Counted from the stretch's first letter, positions 45,066-55,210 are shown. The stretch is DNA of 59,015 nucleotides from Malaciobacter halophilus (GCF_002837275.1 NZ_NXIF01000034.1:1-59015), one strand, 5' to 3'. Notes: generated by a model not told the origin, from the sequence alone. Program-made: numbers and translations.

Positions 45066-46394
45066 GTGAAGTACTTTTTATTAAAACAAGTAGTAGAATA
45101 TTTAAACAAGAATGCCCAAAATATAAAGCTTATTAAGAGAATTGATAACAATATAATTATAATTGAATTTAATAATAATAACATATTATATTTTGACATG
45201 ACTAAGGGACAGAGTACTATTTTTAAGAAAAAAAATAGAATAAATATAAAAAAAGATTTTAATGCACCTTTTGATGTGTTATTACAAAAACGATTTAATA
45301 ACTCAAAAATTCAAGAAATTAAAATCTATAATGAAGATAAAGTAATAAATATAAAAGTTAACTCTTCCTCTTCTTATAAAAAACTAACAACAATACTACA
45401 ATTAGAGTTTACAGGTAAACATACTAATATAATTATTTTAGATGAAAATAGAGTCGTTTTAGAAGCCTTAAGACATATTGATGAGTTCTCATCTAGTAGA
45501 ATTGTAAAAACAGGACATAAATTAGAAGAGATTCCAAAACAAAATTTTGTATTTAAAGAGCACAAGGTTGAAAATATAGAAGCCTATCTTTATGAAATAT
45601 ATGAAAAAAAAGAACAAAAAGTTTTAGAAAATATAAAAAAACAGAAAAGTTCAATAGTTAAAAAAAAGTTAAAAAAGCTTGATTTATTGATTACTTCTCT
45701 TCCTAAAAAACAGAATCTTCAAGAAGAGTCAAATAGTTTATATGAGAAAGCAAGTATTATATTAAATAATTTACATAATATAAAACCTTATCAAAAAGTA
45801 TTAGAAGCTTATGATTATGAAGGAAATAAAGTTCAAATTGAACTTGATACAAAGTATAGTGCTTCTTCGTACTCAAATGAGTTGTTTAAAAAAGCAAAAA
45901 GATTAAAACAAAAAGCATTAAATATCTCAATAGAGAAAGATAGTTTAACTCAAAAGTATGAATTTTTAACAAAAATGTTATTAAATATTCAAAAGTGTGA
46001 AAATAGTGATGAGTTAGAGTTTTTACTTCCTAAAAAGCAGAAAAATCAAATAAAAACAACTAAGCAACAAAATTATGAATCATTTTTCTTTAATGGATAT
46101 AAAATAATGTTAGGAAGAAATGAAAGAGAAAATATATATTTACTAAAAAACTCAAAAGCAAGTGATTTTTGGTTTCATTTAAAAGATAGAACTTCTTGTC
46201 ATGTAATAGTTCAAAATAGTAAAAAAATAATACCTGATGAACTTATAATTAAAGCAGCAAAGCTGTGTGCAAGTTTTTCAGTTGACTTTTCTGGAAATTA
46301 TTTAGTTGATTATACACAAAGAAGAAATGTAAAAATACAACATGGCTCAAATGTTTTATACAATCCTTATACAACAGTAGAGGTAAAAATATAA
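45066..46394 (+). CDS. rqcH: NFACT/RqcH-family ribosome quality-control protein
   Basis: The protein has an N-terminal NFACT-N-like region (about 1-190), a central lysine-rich coiled coil (about 190-330) and a C-terminal NFACT-R domain (GYKIMLGRNERENIYL and ASDFWFHLKDRTSCHVIVQN, about 345-440). RqcH adds alanine tails to stalled peptides on free large ribosomal subunits. The 442-residue length is shorter than Bacillus RqcH (about 570). GTG start. Members have often been called fibronectin-binding proteins. Family is firm, activity is inferred. Confidence 0.82.
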   Translation: MKYFLLKQVVEYLNKNAQNIKLIKRIDNNIIIIEFNNNNILYFDMTKGQSTIFKKKNRINIKKDFNAPFDVLLQKRFNNSKIQEIKIYNEDKVINIKVNSSSSYKKLTTILQLEFTGKHTNIIILDENRVVLEALRHIDEFSSSRIVKTGHKLEEIPKQNFVFKEHKVENIEAYLYEIYEKKEQKVLENIKKQKSSIVKKKLKKLDLLITSLPKKQNLQEESNSLYEKASIILNNLHNIKPYQKVLEAYDYEGNKVQIELDTKYSASSYSNELFKKAKRLKQKALNISIEKDSLTQKYEFLTKMLLNIQKCENSDELEFLLPKKQKNQIKTTKQQNYESFFFNGYKIMLGRNERENIYLLKNSKASDFWFHLKDRTSCHVIVQNSKKIIPDELIIKAAKLCASFSVDFSGNYLVDYTQRRNVKIQHGSNVLYNPYTTVEVKI

Positions 46395-46529
46395 TAATTT
46401 TATTTTAAATATAATATTTTTATAGGAAGTTTATTAAATTATAAAAAAAGTGTAAGTTTTATGCATATTAAGTGTAATTATTTATGATATTTTTGCTAAT
46501 ATTTCATGACCAAATTCAAGGAGGGAACA

Positions 46530-47273
46530 TTGAAAAGTTATGTTAAAATTGGATTACTAACATTAAGTTCAATTTTTATTATATCATTATTTACAGGTTG
46601 TGGAGCTTTACATACAGCAATTAAGAAAAGAAATTTAGACGTTCAAACAAAGATGAGTGACTCTATTTTTCTTGAACCAGTTGCACCTGAAAAACAGATT
46701 GTTTATGTAAGAGTTAGAAATACAACAGATAAAGATATTGATGTTGAAAATGAAGTGAAAAAAGCTTTTGAAAAAAGAGGCTTTAAAATCACAAGAAATC
46801 CAAGAGAAGCAGAATTTATGGTACAAGCTAACTTACTTCAAGTTGGTAAAAGTGATGCAAGAACTGCAAGAAGTGCATTAGAGTCTGGATTTGGTGGAGT
46901 TGTTCTAGGAGCTGGAATTGCAGCTGCAAGTGGAGCAAATAGTGCTAAATCTTATGCAGCTGGTGGACTTATTGGTGGATTAGTAGCTTCAGTTGCTGAT
47001 GCAATGGTTGATGACACTTATTTTACAATGATTACTGATGTTGAAATAAGACAAAGACCTTTAGAAGGTGAGACTATTGTTCAAAATGCAAATGCCAATG
47101 CAAAACAAGGTATGTCTGCAAATGTTAATCAAAAAATTAATACTAAAAATGCAAGATGGAAAATTTACAGAACTAGAGTTGTAAGTACTGCTAATAAAGT
47201 AAATCTTGAGTTTACTGAAGCTAAACCTAAACTAGTTGAAGGTTTAACAAGATCACTTTCTGGAATTTTATAA
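46530..47273 (+). CDS. TraT-like outer-membrane lipoprotein
   Basis: A 247-residue lipoprotein: MKSYVKIGLLTLSSIFIIS is a signal and LFTGC a lipobox. The central glycine/alanine-rich part (GFGGVVLGAGIAAASGANSAKSYAAGGLIGG) and the C-terminal region match TraT, known from plasmids for serum resistance and surface exclusion. I choose TTG 46530, with AAGGAGGG 5 bases upstream, rather than the ATG at 46506, which has no ribosome-binding site and would put eight charged residues before the signal. No transfer genes are nearby, so it is a chromosomal relative. Confidence 0.85.
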   Translation: MKSYVKIGLLTLSSIFIISLFTGCGALHTAIKKRNLDVQTKMSDSIFLEPVAPEKQIVYVRVRNTTDKDIDVENEVKKAFEKRGFKITRNPREAEFMVQANLLQVGKSDARTARSALESGFGGVVLGAGIAAASGANSAKSYAAGGLIGGLVASVADAMVDDTYFTMITDVEIRQRPLEGETIVQNANANAKQGMSANVNQKINTKNARWKIYRTRVVSTANKVNLEFTEAKPKLVEGLTRSLSGIL

Positions 47274-47283
47274 TTTCTACTAT

Positions 47284-47308
47284 AAACTAGGCATTTTGCC
47301 TAGTTTTT
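47284..47308 (+). terminator. Terminator of the TraT-like gene
   Basis: AAACTAGGCA pairs with TGCCTAGTTT (10 bp) around TTT, followed by a T-run. It separates the gene from the cdsA operon. Confidence 0.9.
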
Positions 47309-47398
47309 CTACTCATAATTAACTTAAAAAAGCTGACATTAACAAATTAAAAGTGATTTGATGGTAAAATCACAACTATTTTAAATGTAGGAAAATTA

Positions 47399-48157
47399 AT
47401 GTCAAATTTAATAAAAGATAGTTCAACAAGGATAAAAACAGCATTAGTCTTGTTTTTTGTATTTATATTAGTAAGTTATTTGGATGTATTTTTTATTACA
47501 TGGCTATTTTTAGGTGCTTTTATGATAATTGGTGTAAATGAAGCCATGAGACTTTTTAATGTAAAAGGCTACATTGTTTATCAAGTTTCATCAATATTAT
47601 GGATAATTGCATATTTTTATAAAGAGTCTGAAAATTTAATATTTTTAGCTTTAGTTATTTTAGCTTCTGTTTTAGCATATACAAAAGATATTGATAAAAA
47701 AACATTTTTACCTTTACTTTATCCTCTGGCTTCATTTTTAATCTTGTTATCTTTATATAATGAGTTTGGAATACAAATTCTATGGTGGATTTTATTTATA
47801 GTTGCAACTACTGATACAGGTGCATATTTTGTAGGTAAAAGTATTGGAAAAACAAAATTTTGTGAAACTAGTCCTAATAAAACACTTGAGGGTGTTGTAG
47901 GTGGAGTTCTTTTTGGTTCGGTTTTAGGTGCACTTTTTGCAATAACTGAACTTTCATATTTTCAAGCACTTTTAATCTCTTTTATAGTTGCAATTGCTTC
48001 TGTATTTGGTGATTTATTTGAAAGCTATTTAAAAAGAGAGGCTAAAGTAAAAGATAGTGGAGATATTTTACCTGGACATGGTGGAGTATTAGATAGAACT
48101 GATGGATATTTATTTGCATCAGTAGTTATGTTAGTAGTATTAAGAGTTATAGTTTGA
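47399..48157 (+). CDS. cdsA: Phosphatidate cytidylyltransferase
   Basis: Makes CDP-diacylglycerol for phospholipid synthesis in the inner membrane. About seven hydrophobic helices and the family signature SYLKREAKVKDSGDILPGHG followed by GVLDRTDGYL near the C-terminus. 252 residues. First gene of a run of seven plus-strand genes; its stop overlaps the dxr start (TTGA). Confidence 0.96.
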   Translation: MSNLIKDSSTRIKTALVLFFVFILVSYLDVFFITWLFLGAFMIIGVNEAMRLFNVKGYIVYQVSSILWIIAYFYKESENLIFLALVILASVLAYTKDIDKKTFLPLLYPLASFLILLSLYNEFGIQILWWILFIVATTDTGAYFVGKSIGKTKFCETSPNKTLEGVVGGVLFGSVLGALFAITELSYFQALLISFIVAIASVFGDLFESYLKREAKVKDSGDILPGHGGVLDRTDGYLFASVVMLVVLRVIV

Positions 48158-49221
48158 TAGTATTAGGAAGTACAGGCTCAATAGGGGTAAATACCTTAAA
48201 TATTGCAAGAAAATTTAACTTAGATGTTGAAGTTTTAGTTGCAGGTAGAAATATAAAACTTTTAAATGAACAAATAAAAGAGTTTAATCCCAAAATAGTT
48301 GTAATAGCAAGAAAAGAAGATATAAAAGATGTAAATCATAATAATGTGGGTTTTGGCTTACAAGCAATCTTAGAAGCCATTGAGAATAGCTCTTCAAAAA
48401 CAGTAGTAAATGCATTAGTTGGTTTTTTAGGTTTAAAACCAACATTAAAAGCAATAAAGTGTGGTAAAAAAGTTGCATTGGCAAATAAAGAGTCATTAGT
48501 TGTAGCAGGAAAGTTTATCGACCAGACAAATTTAAGTGCAATAGATAGTGAACATTTTGGATTATGGTATTTACTTCAAGATAAAAAAGTTGATTCAATG
48601 CTTATTACTGCAAGTGGAGGTTCTTTTAGAGATTATGAAATAAAAGATTTGAAAAATGTATCTATAAAAGAAGCATTAAATCATCCAAATTGGTCAATGG
48701 GAAATAAAATTACTATTGATAGTGCTACAATGACTAATAAAATGTTTGAACTACTTGAAGCAAAATGGCTATTTAATACTACAAAATTAGATGCTGTTAT
48801 TGAAACAAAATCACTTATTCATGCATTAATTAATTTTACAGATGGAAGTACAACCGCTCATATTGCAAATGCTTCAATGCAACTTCCAATAGCATATGCA
48901 ATATTAGGTGAAGTACATGAATCTATATTACAACCAATTGATTTACTTGAAGTTGCATCTTTAGAGTTTAAAAAAATAGAACAAAGTAGATATCCAATTT
49001 GGGAAATAAAAGATGAGGTTTTAAATAATCCAGATTTAGGAGTTGTAATAAATGCGGCAAATGAAGTTGCTGTTTCGAAATTTTTAAATAGTAAAATTGG
49101 ATTTTTAGACATATCTAAAATTACTCTTGATGCTGTAAATAGATTTAATAAACCAATTATTAGTAGTATAGATGATATATATGAAATTGATAAAGAAGTG
49201 AGAAACTATTGTGAGTCTTGA
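48154..49221 (+). CDS. dxr: 1-deoxy-D-xylulose 5-phosphate reductoisomerase
   Basis: Second step of the MEP isoprenoid pathway, NADPH- and metal-dependent. Motifs: LGSTGSIGVNTL (NADPH), ALANKESLVVAG, SEHFGLWYLL, TASGGSFRDY and HPNWSMGNKITIDSATMTNK. Length 355. TTG start overlapping the cdsA stop by 4 bases, so translation is coupled. cdsA-dxr adjacency is common in bacteria. Confidence 0.97.
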   Translation: MIVLGSTGSIGVNTLNIARKFNLDVEVLVAGRNIKLLNEQIKEFNPKIVVIARKEDIKDVNHNNVGFGLQAILEAIENSSSKTVVNALVGFLGLKPTLKAIKCGKKVALANKESLVVAGKFIDQTNLSAIDSEHFGLWYLLQDKKVDSMLITASGGSFRDYEIKDLKNVSIKEALNHPNWSMGNKITIDSATMTNKMFELLEAKWLFNTTKLDAVIETKSLIHALINFTDGSTTAHIANASMQLPIAYAILGEVHESILQPIDLLEVASLEFKKIEQSRYPIWEIKDEVLNNPDLGVVINAANEVAVSKFLNSKIGFLDISKITLDAVNRFNKPIISSIDDIYEIDKEVRNYCES

Positions 49222-49483
49222 TTTACTTATACCTTTTCTTATTTTAATAATTTTGGTAATATACTTAATATATACAAGAAGTAAGTTTGAAAAAGAGATT
49301 TTAGACTCTTATGAACAGAAGTTTGAAAAGTGGAAAAAGCATAACTCAAATGAAAATAGAGTTGAGCATAAGCAACTTGTAGGACTTGTTTTTAAAACAG
49401 GGTATAAAGTTGATATTGAACTTTTAGATGAAAGTGTAACAAAACAGTTAGAAAAGGGTAAGTTTAGTATAAAGGCTAAATAA
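49211..49483 (+). CDS. Single-helix membrane-anchored small protein
   Basis: A 90-residue protein with one N-terminal membrane helix (about 3-22) followed by a charged soluble part ending in KFSIKAK. GTG start, overlapping the end of dxr by 11 bases; its last base overlaps the next start. No family recognised. The tight packing says it is translated as part of this operon. Confidence 0.65.
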   Translation: MSLDLLIPFLILIILVIYLIYTRSKFEKEILDSYEQKFEKWKKHNSNENRVEHKQLVGLVFKTGYKVDIELLDESVTKQLEKGKFSIKAK

Positions 49484-49911
49484 TGAAACTACTAGTTTTC
49501 CTATTAATTGCAAGCTCTTTGTTTGCAAGTAGTTTTGAAAGAAACCATCGTTTAAATGTAGTTGTTGACAAAAAAAATCATTTAATGTGGCAAGATGATA
49601 TTAGTGTTATAAAAGTTAAAAAAACTCATGAGCAAGTACCAATATATTGTCAAAACTTAAGGCATGCAGGTTTTTCAAACTGGAGAGTACCAAATATTGA
49701 AGAGTATAAATTAATAGTTGATAAAAAAAATGAATTAAACTATATAAATAGAGCTTTTAAATATAATGTTCCAGACGGATATTGGGCAAATAAAGCCCAT
49801 TGGAGAACCCTTTGGTATTATGCTGATTATATGCATTTTATAAGTGGAACAGCATATTTTGATAGTAGGCATAAAAAGAAATATATTAGATGTGTTAGAG
49901 ATATAAAGTAA
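49483..49911 (+). CDS. Exported DUF1566-type protein
   Basis: A signal peptide (1-18, ending SSLFA) precedes a domain of about 120 residues with LMWQDD, AGFSNWRVPNIEEYKLIVD and a closing YIRCVRD, the pattern of DUF1566 (Lcl C-terminal-like) domains, which have a C-type-lectin-like look. Two cysteines (in IYCQN and IRCVR) could form a disulfide. Its start overlaps the previous stop by one base. Function is not known. Confidence 0.78.
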   Translation: MKLLVFLLIASSLFASSFERNHRLNVVVDKKNHLMWQDDISVIKVKKTHEQVPIYCQNLRHAGFSNWRVPNIEEYKLIVDKKNELNYINRAFKYNVPDGYWANKAHWRTLWYYADYMHFISGTAYFDSRHKKKYIRCVRDIK

Positions 49912-49920
49912 GGAATAAAC

Positions 49921-50481
49921 TTGAGTAAAAGAGTATTAATATTACATGGATTAAATGGAAGTGAATATCCCCATTGGCAAGCTTATTTGGCAATTGATTT
50001 AATAAAACAGAATTATGTTGTATCTTTTCCTTCTTTTCCAAATAAAAATAATCCAAATTTTAATCAATGGAAAGAGTGTTTAAAAAAAGAGATTGAACAC
50101 TTTAAACCTGAAATTGTTGTTTGTCACTCTTTGGCAAATATTTTATGGTTTCATATATGTGATGAATTGGATATACAACTTGATAAGTTAATGTTAGTTG
50201 CTCCTGTTAGCAAAACTTGTGATGTAGAAGAGATAAAAGAGTTTTTCCCATATAATGCGCCAAAAGATTTAAAAGCTAAAGAAGTTATCATGGCTGCATC
50301 TACAAATGACCCTTATATGAGTTTAGAAGAGGCAGTACAATTGCAACAAGAATTAAATATTGGTATGAAAATAATGGAAGATGCAGGTCATATAAATGCA
50401 CAATCTGGTTTTGGAAGACTTGATTGTGCTTTAGATTGGATAAAAAGAGAAGAAGAGTGCAAAGAGTCTAAAGACTCTTAA
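49921..50481 (+). CDS. RBBP9/YdeN-family serine hydrolase
   Basis: A small alpha/beta-hydrolase of 186 residues. It opens with [16 protein letters not shown], has the nucleophile elbow VCHSLAN, the acid in ASTNDPY and the catalytic histidine in [12 protein letters not shown], all RBBP9-like. Start is TTG with AGGAAT about 6 bases upstream. Substrate unknown. It lies between the DUF1566 gene and tsaD. Confidence 0.85.
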   Translation: MSKRVLILHGLNGSEYPHWQAYLAIDLIKQNYVVSFPSFPNKNNPNFNQWKECLKKEIEHFKPEIVVCHSLANILWFHICDELDIQLDKLMLVAPVSKTCDVEEIKEFFPYNAPKDLKAKEVIMAASTNDPYMSLEEAVQLQQELNIGMKIMEDAGHINAQSGFGRLDCALDWIKREEECKESKDS

Positions 50482-50504
50482 GTTTTATAAAAAGGATAAA
50501 ATCA

Positions 50505-51494
50505 TTGATTTTAAGTATTGAATCATCTTGTGATGATAGCTCAATAGCTATTACAGATATAAAAACAAAAAAATTAATATTTCATAAGAAAATATCTCAA
50601 GAGTTACAACATAGTGCATATGGTGGAGTTGTTCCTGAATTAGCAGCAAGACTTCATATTGAAGCTTTACCAAAAATATTAGAAGAGACAAAAGAGTATT
50701 TTAGTAAGCTTAAAGCTGTTGCTGTGACAAATTCACCTGGTCTTTCTGTAACATTAATGGAAGGTGTTACAATGGCAAAAGCATTAGCAACATCTTTAGA
50801 TATTCCATTAATTGCAGTAAATCATTTAAAAGGGCATATTTACTCACTTTTTATTGAAAAAGAAGCCATACTTCCTTGTACAATACTGCTAGTTTCAGGA
50901 GGTCATACTCAAATAATTGAAGCTAATTCATATGATGATATGAAAATTATTGCAACTACAATGGATGATAGCTTTGGAGAGAGTTTTGACAAAGTTGCAA
51001 AGATGATGAGCTTAGGGTATCCTGGAGGACCAATTGTTCAAGAACTTTCACAAAAAGGAGATGAAAATAGATTTGATTTTCCTATTCCTTTAAGACAAAG
51101 TCCTAAAATTGAGTTTAGCTATTCAGGACTTAAAAATGCAGTAAGATTGGAAATAGAAAAGATAAAAGAACTCTCATCTAAAGATAAAGCCGATATTTGT
51201 GCTTCTTTTCAAAAAGCAGCAGTTAGTCATATAATGCAAAAAATTAAAAAGTATTTTAAAACTACAATTCCTAAAAATTTTGCAATAGTTGGTGGAGCAA
51301 GTGCAAATATATATTTAAGAAAAGAGTTAGAGCAACTTTGTAATAAACATAATACAACACTTTATTTAAGTCAGTTAAAATATTGTTCAGATAATGCTGC
51401 AATGATTGGAAGAGTTGCAATTGAACAATTTGAAAGAGAAGAGTTTGTTTCAATCAATGAAATAGATATTCAAACTAGAATTAAAAATATGTAA
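50505..51494 (+). CDS. tsaD: tRNA threonylcarbamoyladenosine synthase subunit TsaD
   Basis: Transfers the threonylcarbamoyl group to A37 of ANN-decoding tRNAs. N-terminal ESSCDDSS, the metal-binding histidines in [18 protein letters not shown] and the C-terminal DNAAMIGR are clear. 329 residues. TTG start with AAAAGGA 7 bases upstream. Part of the plus-strand operon. Confidence 0.97.
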   Translation: MILSIESSCDDSSIAITDIKTKKLIFHKKISQELQHSAYGGVVPELAARLHIEALPKILEETKEYFSKLKAVAVTNSPGLSVTLMEGVTMAKALATSLDIPLIAVNHLKGHIYSLFIEKEAILPCTILLVSGGHTQIIEANSYDDMKIIATTMDDSFGESFDKVAKMMSLGYPGGPIVQELSQKGDENRFDFPIPLRQSPKIEFSYSGLKNAVRLEIEKIKELSSKDKADICASFQKAAVSHIMQKIKKYFKTTIPKNFAIVGGASANIYLRKELEQLCNKHNTTLYLSQLKYCSDNAAMIGRVAIEQFEREEFVSINEIDIQTRIKNM

Positions 51495-51522
51495 ATCTTT
51501 TTTAAGATTAAAAGGAAAAATA

Positions 51523-51843
51523 ATGATATTTGAAATGGGTGCTAACTTGCAAGGGGATAACTTTGATACAAAAAAAGAGGATAAGAAAAAAAAGCCTAAA
51601 CAGAATATTGAACCAAAAAATAAACATCAGTTAGTATTTACTTTTGAAAAAAGAAAAGGAAAACCAGTAACTTTACTAGGTAGATTTTATCTAGTAGAGA
51701 ATGAAAAGAAACAGATATTAAAACTTCTAAAGAAAAAGCTTGCTTGTGGTGGAAGTATAAAAGATGAGTGGATAGAACTTCAAGGTGATGTAAAAACAAA
51801 AGTTAAAGAGATTTTAGAAAATGAAGGCTGGAAGTTTAAATAA
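51523..51843 (+). CDS. SUI1/YciH-family translation initiation factor homologue
   Basis: A 106-residue protein: a lysine-rich, probably disordered N-terminus (1-35) and a SUI1 fold (about 36-105) with KRKGKPVTLLGRF, KKKLACGGSIKDEWIELQGD and KEILENEGW. Bacterial SUI1 proteins resemble eukaryotic eIF1, which guards start-codon choice; their bacterial role is not settled. Starts 28 bases after tsaD with AAAAGGAAAA. Confidence 0.88.
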   Translation: MIFEMGANLQGDNFDTKKEDKKKKPKQNIEPKNKHQLVFTFEKRKGKPVTLLGRFYLVENEKKQILKLLKKKLACGGSIKDEWIELQGDVKTKVKEILENEGWKFK

Positions 51844-51870
51844 TAAGAGGAGTTAACCTCTTATTATTTT
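51841..51870. terminator. Bidirectional terminator between SUI1 gene and AGCS transporter
   Basis: TAATAAGAGG pairs with CCTCTTATTA (10 bp) around AGTTAA, followed by TTTT on the plus strand. It overlaps both stop codons of the converging genes. Confidence 0.85.
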
Positions 51871-53279
51871 GTCCAGATTGTTGTATCAATTTTATCTTTT
51901 AATTCTGGGTAATATTTTGCTTCAAAAGTAGGGTCTTTACCTTGCTCTCTTTGTTCTAAATAATCTTTTGTTAATTTAACAACAGTTCCAGAAAGTAAAA
52001 CAATTGCAACTAAGTTTATAGTTGCCATAAGTCCCATAGAAGCATCAGCTGCATTAAATACTGTTTGTACTTTTTCATGAGATCCCCAAATTACCATACC
52101 AATTGTTGCAATTCTTAAAATTGTAACTCCTAGTTTATTTCCAGCACCTAAATATGTTAAGGCATTTTCTGCATATGAATAATTACCAATAATAGAAGTA
52201 AATGCAAAGAATAAAATTGCAATTGCAATAAAATAAATACCAGCATCACCAATATGTGTTGAAAGTGCTAATTGAGTTAATTCAATACCTTTTACTCCTG
52301 ATTCTGGGTCTAGCACACCTGCTAAAAGAATCATTACTGCAGTTGCTGTACAAATTAAAATTGTATCAATAAAAACACCTAATGCTTGTACAAAACCTTG
52401 AGAAGATGGATGGTGAGGAGTTGGTGTTGCTACTGCTGCAATATTTGGGGCAGAACCCATACCAGCTTCATTTGAAAATAGTCCTCTTTTAACACCATTT
52501 AATAAAGCTGCTAAAATACCACCTGTTACACCACCTACTGCTTCTTCTAATCCAAAAGCACTTTTTACAATTAATGCTAAAATACCTGGAACAGCTTCAT
52601 AATTAATTATCATTGTAAAAACTGCTAGTAATAAATAAATAATGGCCATAAATGGAACAACAACTTCTGCTACTTTAGCAATACCTTTTATTCCTCCAAA
52701 GATTACTAATGCTGCAACTGCTGCAATTGTAAGTCCTACATAAAGTTTATCAATTCCAAACGCTGCATTTACTGCACCTGCAATTGAATTTGCTTGAACT
52801 GCATTAAATACTAAACCAAATGCTAAAATTAAACTAATTGAGAAAATTGCTGCAAGTAGTGGAGATTTTAGTCCTTTTGCAATATAAAAAGCAGGACCAC
52901 CTCTGTATTGGTCATTTTCATCTTTAATTTTATAAAGTTGAGCTAATGTACTTTCTGCATATGCTGTTGCCATACCAACAAGTGCAACAATCCACATCCA
53001 AAAAATTGCTCCTGCACCACCTAAAAAAAGTGCAACTGCTACACCAGCAAGGTTCCCTGTTCCAACTCTTGAAGCCAATGAAATTGTAAGAGCTTGAAAT
53101 GGTGAAATACCTGATTCGTCAGTTTCATCTTTGTCAAATACTGATTTAAACATCTCTTTAAAATGTACAAATTGAATAAACTTAAGTTTAATAGTAAAGA
53201 ATACACCAACGGCTAATAATCCGTAAATTAAAATGTATCCCCAAAATATGTTATTTAAAAAGTCTATTATCATATTCAT
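51864..53279 (-). CDS. Sodium:alanine/glycine symporter (AGCS family)
   Basis: An inner-membrane sodium-coupled amino-acid carrier with about ten to eleven hydrophobic helices over 471 residues. Family motifs include GTGNLAGVAVALFLGGAGAI near residue 75 and GLFSNEAGMGSAPNIAA near 270. ATG with AAAGGA upstream. The 189-base gap (53280-53468) to the divergent nnrD gene is AT-rich and should hold both promoters. Substrate is probably alanine or glycine, by family. Confidence 0.92.
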   Translation of the reverse strand: MNMIIDFLNNIFWGYILIYGLLAVGVFFTIKLKFIQFVHFKEMFKSVFDKDETDESGISPFQALTISLASRVGTGNLAGVAVALFLGGAGAIFWMWIVALVGMATAYAESTLAQLYKIKDENDQYRGGPAFYIAKGLKSPLLAAIFSISLILAFGLVFNAVQANSIAGAVNAAFGIDKLYVGLTIAAVAALVIFGGIKGIAKVAEVVVPFMAIIYLLLAVFTMIINYEAVPGILALIVKSAFGLEEAVGGVTGGILAALLNGVKRGLFSNEAGMGSAPNIAAVATPTPHHPSSQGFVQALGVFIDTILICTATAVMILLAGVLDPESGVKGIELTQLALSTHIGDAGIYFIAIAILFFAFTSIIGNYSYAENALTYLGAGNKLGVTILRIATIGMVIWGSHEKVQTVFNAADASMGLMATINLVAIVLLSGTVVKLTKDYLEQREQGKDPTFEAKYYPELKDKIDTTIWTK

Positions 53280-53468
53280 ATGTTATCCTTTTTACTTTGG
53301 TAATATATAGAATAGTAAAATATAACTTATATGTAATTAATAAATAACAAAAATAAATAAAATATAAATATTTTAAGTAATAAAGTTACAAAATCTAATA
53401 TTTTTCTTACTTATAAGTCTTTTTGTTTTATTTTTATATAATAAATCAATTTATAAAAAAGAGTAGTT

Positions 53469-54869
53469 ATGCAAAAAATTTTTGATGAAGTTAGTTCTTT
53501 AGATAAGAAATGTTATGACAAATTTTCTTTGAGTGAAGACTTGTTAATGGAGCATGCAGCTTTAGCTTTAAAGTGTGAAGTTAATAATAAAATTAAATCA
53601 TATAACTCTACTATTTTAATAGTTTGTGGAGTTGGGAATAATGGTGCAGATGGTTTGGCTTTAGCAAGATTATTACAAGATGAGTATTTAAATATTATAG
53701 TTTATACTCCTTTTGAAGTAAAATCAAAAATGGCTAAACTTCAACTTGAAAGATTAAAGCTATTAGGAGTAAATACTACTAATAGTTTAAGAAAAGTTTT
53801 TGATATTGATTGTGTAGTAGATTCTCTTTTTGGAAGTGGTTTGAATAAACCTTTAAAAAAAGAAGCAATAGATATTCTTGAAAAAATAAATAGTATTGAA
53901 GCTTATAAAATTGCTTGTGATATTCCAAGTGGAGTTGATAATAATGGAGAAATTAAAAATAGTGCTTTTAAAGCTGATGTAACAGTTACTATGGGTGCTT
54001 TAAAAACTTCTTTATTAACAGATGGTGCAAAAGAGTTCACAGGTATTATAAAAAAGGCAAATTTAGGTCTTTCAAGTAGTTGTTATGAAAATCAAACAGA
54101 TATGTATTTACTTGAACAAAAGGATTTAAAGCTTCCTTTTAGAGATAATATAAATACACATAAAGGAAATTATGGACATGCTTGTGTAGTTATTGGGTGT
54201 AAAAAAGGAGCTGGAGTTATTGCAAGTAGTGCTGCTTTTAGTTTTGGAGCAGGACTTGTGACAGCTATTGTTCATGAAGAGTTACAGTTACCATATTATA
54301 TTATGCAAAGTCATAATCTACCATCTAATGTAACAGCTATTGCTTTAGGAATGGGATTAGGATTATATGATAAAAATGAATTAAAGAAGATTTTAAATAC
54401 AAATGTAGCAAAAGTTATCGATGCAGATTTATTTTATGAAAAGTTATTGTTAGACTATTTAAACCAAGAGATTGTTTTAACTCCTCATCCAAAAGAGTTT
54501 TGTTCTTTATTAAAATTAACAAAACTTGCAGATATTGATATTGATACTTTACAAAGTAATAGATTTAAATATGTAAAACTGTTTTGTAAAAAATACCCAA
54601 AAGTAACTCTACTTTTAAAAGGGGCAAATGTTATAATCTCACAAAACAATAAAGTATATGTAAATTGCTTGGGAACATCAGCTTTAAGTAAAGGTGGAAG
54701 TGGAGATGTGCTAAGTGGATTAATAGTTGCTTTACTTGCACAAGGATATAGTTTCTTACAAAGTGCAATAAATGCATCACTAGCTCATACATTAGCAGCA
54801 AAAAATTTTAAAAGCAATAATTATGCTTTAAACCCAGAAGATTTAATAGAAGGAATAAAAAACTTATGA
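53469..54869 (+). CDS. nnrD: Bifunctional NAD(P)H-hydrate epimerase/dehydratase
   Basis: Repairs hydrated NADH and NADPH. The N-terminal YjeF-type epimerase (about 1-205) has VCGVGNNGADGLALARLL and the DSLFGSGLNKPL segment. The C-terminal ADP-dependent dehydratase (about 215-466) has LTPHPKEF, LLKGANVIIS and the nucleotide-binding SALSKGGSGDVLSGLI. 466 residues is the usual fused length. Its stop overlaps the cutA start by 4 bases. Confidence 0.93.
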   Translation: MQKIFDEVSSLDKKCYDKFSLSEDLLMEHAALALKCEVNNKIKSYNSTILIVCGVGNNGADGLALARLLQDEYLNIIVYTPFEVKSKMAKLQLERLKLLGVNTTNSLRKVFDIDCVVDSLFGSGLNKPLKKEAIDILEKINSIEAYKIACDIPSGVDNNGEIKNSAFKADVTVTMGALKTSLLTDGAKEFTGIIKKANLGLSSSCYENQTDMYLLEQKDLKLPFRDNINTHKGNYGHACVVIGCKKGAGVIASSAAFSFGAGLVTAIVHEELQLPYYIMQSHNLPSNVTAIALGMGLGLYDKNELKKILNTNVAKVIDADLFYEKLLLDYLNQEIVLTPHPKEFCSLLKLTKLADIDIDTLQSNRFKYVKLFCKKYPKVTLLLKGANVIISQNNKVYVNCLGTSALSKGGSGDVLSGLIVALLAQGYSFLQSAINASLAHTLAAKNFKSNNYALNPEDLIEGIKNL

Positions 54870-55174
54870 AACCTATATTAGTACAAACAACAACAAATAG
54901 TATAAAAGAGGCAAAAAAGATTTCAAAAATCTTATTAGAAAAAAAGCTTGCTGCTTGTATTCAAGTATCTAAAATAGACTCTTTTTATGTGTGGAAAGAT
55001 GATTTTTGTGAAGATGAAGAGTTCTTAATAAGTATAAAAACTAAAAAAGAAAATTTCGAAAAAATCGAAAGGAAGATTAAAGAATTACATAGCTATGATG
55101 TGCCCGAAATTATAAGCTTTAAAATTGATAGCTTAAGTAAAGAGTACAAGAGTTTTCTATCTCAGAATTGTTAA
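54866..55174 (+). CDS. cutA: CutA1-family divalent-cation tolerance protein
   Basis: A 102-residue ferredoxin-like protein that forms trimers in relatives. The family features LLEKKLAACIQV, the FYVWKDD segment and YDVPEIISFKI are visible. Role in copper tolerance is named by family but is not well established. ATGA overlap with nnrD. Confidence 0.93.
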   Translation: MKPILVQTTTNSIKEAKKISKILLEKKLAACIQVSKIDSFYVWKDDFCEDEEFLISIKTKKENFEKIERKIKELHSYDVPEIISFKIDSLSKEYKSFLSQNC

Positions 55175-55210
55175 AAATAAATATATGTATTTTTGGAGGA
55201 AAAAATAAAA

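Noticed and set aside
46506-46529. Upstream ATG of the TraT-like gene
   Set aside because: No ribosome-binding site in front, and the added charged residues spoil the lipoprotein signal.
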